The position numbers and the translations under genes are program-made. Shown one piece after another: positions 62,345-64,000 of a stretch of DNA of 64,000 nucleotides (the first letter of the stretch is position 1; the number at the start of each line of letters is the position of its first letter). Under the pieces are notes generated by a model that had not been told where the DNA came from, did no database searches, and worked only from the letters and a program-made list of their open reading frames with translations. The DNA comes from Limanda limanda (lineage: Eukaryota > Chordata > Actinopteri > Pleuronectiformes > Pleuronectidae): positions 11,863,498 through 11,927,497 of the forward strand of contig NC_083639.1 of the NCBI RefSeq assembly GCF_963576545.1, in the 5' to 3' direction.

Positions 62345-62885
62345 ACAGAGACACATCTTTCCCAGGACTCTTCCTCTGAGCGACACACACACAGGTGAGT
62401 TCCCAGCTGGGATGGTACCTGAGCATTGAGAGAGCCACCTGCTCGCCTCTAAGATTCTCTTAACATAGTGATGAAGAGACAGTGTTTGGCCTATGCCTCA
62501 ATTGTACCGTGATTTGTTACATGGATTATTTTACTGTGCTGAAGAATCAGTTCATCATCCTTGCTTTTGTTTATGTTGTTTTTAAGAAATACATTTAAGG
62601 ATTTCTGCTTCTTGGGTGTATGGTTTTGATGGTTCGGTCTATATTGTATATTTTGTTATGATTTTACTATTTATGGTTTTTGGACTGTCTACCAGACAAA
62701 ATTGCAACTATGGTGTTACTATAAGCTCTGGGATATTCTAATGTTATTTTTTCCTATTCTTTGTTAGAAGAATTAATAATTAAACTAATTATCAGATGTT
62801 GTACATCTCTTTTCTTAGACACATAAAGTAAATGACTGTGAATAACATATTTCTACACTTCTTTTGCCTCCAGGTAACCATAGTG

Positions 62886-63324
62886 ATGGAGATGCTGCTC
62901 AGCTGCTCTCTCTGCCTGCTCCTCCTGCTCAGCTGTCTGAGGGAACCTGTGGAGAGCCGACACCTCCATCTGGGCAGCTGCTCTATTGACGTTCACACAC
63001 ACGAACTGCGGAAATATTACTCTGCCATACGATCAGATGTGGTGAGTTAAAGTCTCTTTCTCTCTCAAACACACACTCACTCAGTTTCTTATTTAAAACA
63101 AACATTTAAAGCAATAGAAACAGCTGCTCCTTGCATCATTGACACAAACACGCTAAAGCATTATTGAAACAATTCACACGCATTAGTGGAATCTTTCGAT
63201 GGTGGAATATTGGCAGGAACTTAAGGACTAATGAGATCTGTTATGTTTTTTATTATCACAGTTAGCAGGAGACCATGAGATTGGAGTAAAGCTTCTGGAC
63301 AGATCATTGATCAAAAATGTCCCG
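62886..63324 (+). CDS. IL-10 family cytokine, IL-19/20/24-like (5' part)
   Basis: Two coding exons lie in the window: 62886-63041 (52 codons) and 63262-63324 (21 codons). Both introns are phase 0 and the rest of the gene lies beyond the right edge. The exon with the ATG begins after GCCTCCAG at 62873. A leucine-rich signal peptide (LLSCSLCLLLLLSCL) is followed by HLHLGSCSIDVHTHELRKYY and SAIRSDV, close to the IL-20 helix A region (LNLGSC...LQEIR...FSEIR). The second exon, 21 codons with GVKLLDRSLIKNVP, has exactly the length and register of the IL-20 second coding exon. Family members are secreted and signal through JAK/STAT receptors on epithelia. Which member of IL-19/20/24 it represents cannot be decided from this part. 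Confidence 0.82.
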
Positions 63325-63414
63325 GTGAGTCTTTTTATTGTTTATGTCAGTGAGTGATGGTTATGTGTTTTCCATACTCACCTTTGTTGTGCAATAGGAG
63401 TAGACTAGACGTTG

Positions 63415-63790
63415 GCTAATTATTAATAATCATGAAATATGATTATTAAAATAATAAAGATTATCTATCAAAAATAATTAAATTATTAATTGAAGATGAT
63501 CAGTAATCAAATAACAATAAAACCACTAATGAGAAAATAGGAATTATCAATTAGAAAGTACAAGCTATCAATTAACAATGATAAGGTTATCAACCAAGAA
63601 TAATGAAAATAATTAGTCAAAACAATAAAATTATCAATTTAAGAATAATACTATCTATATTAATAATTGAGAAAGGGGGCACCACCCTGGTTTCCCAGGG
63701 ACCAACGATGTCAAGCTATAATTATCAGTCTCATAATGATAAATGTCAAATTAATAATGTCAATATTTTCATATTAACGATTACTTAATA
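63415..63790. repeat. AT-rich degenerate repeat in the cytokine gene intron
   Basis: Dozens of irregular units of aattatcaatta / aataataa type, interrupted at 63672-63712 by a GC-richer stretch (aaagggggcaccaccctgg). It is a low-complexity repeat, not coding. Confidence 0.6.
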
Positions 63791-64000
63791 AACAGTGAAG
63801 GCTTCTAAGTTCGAGCACAGGCAATCATAATCCAGCTGTATTCACACACTTATGCACAAATCACAGACTACAGATACTTTAATTACAAAAGTATTTATTA
63901 AAAAGGGGAAATAAAGTTATGTTATTCAATGATTCCTCATTTTAACAAGCTCCAATATTTCAAAGATAAACACAGCAGCAGCACTTATCACAATTCAGAA

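Overview
This is vertebrate nuclear DNA, most likely from a percomorph ray-finned fish. The genes are split into many short exons with GT-AG introns. The proteins are vertebrate families: an acidic chitinase, SLC6A14-like transporters, class II small leucine-rich proteoglycans (SLRPs) and an IL-20-like cytokine. The spaces between genes hold CA/GT microsatellites and repeat families that I recognise from memory as common in teleosts. No operon, CRISPR array, rRNA gene or convincing tRNA gene is present. I built the exon models by hand from splice signals, reading frame and remembered family sequences; no database was searched.

Layout. At 1-1045 (+) are the last four exons of an acidic chitinase (chia-like). 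It runs convergently into two tandem SLC6A14-like sodium- and chloride-dependent amino acid transporter genes on the minus strand: copy A (13418 down to 2994) and copy B (21976 down to 16943). Each has 15 coding exons and is open throughout; exon lengths 2-14 are identical between the copies. A second block holds three class II SLRPs: fibromodulin (minus, 27737 down to 25608), an extra fibromodulin/lumican-like SLRP (plus, 37891-41221) and PRELP (plus, 56426-59864). At the right edge (plus, from 62886) are the first two coding exons of an IL-19/20/24-type cytokine; the rest lies outside the window.

The intergenic spaces (about 3.5, 3.6, 10, 15 and 3 kb) carry a hAT-type element with perfect 8-bp target-site duplications, a Harbinger-like remnant, foldback MITEs, a tRNA-derived SINE remnant and microsatellites.

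The genes do not form one pathway. The transporters would take up neutral and basic amino acids at epithelial surfaces, the SLRPs organise collagen fibrils outside the cell, the chitinase is secreted and digests chitin, and the cytokine signals to epithelia. The most notable features are a sharply bounded patch of near identity between the two transporter copies (probable gene conversion), many introns splitting the normally continuous SLRP repeat exon (one of them GC-AG), and an additional SLRP gene between fmod and prelp. I saw nothing that amounts to a wholly new biological system.
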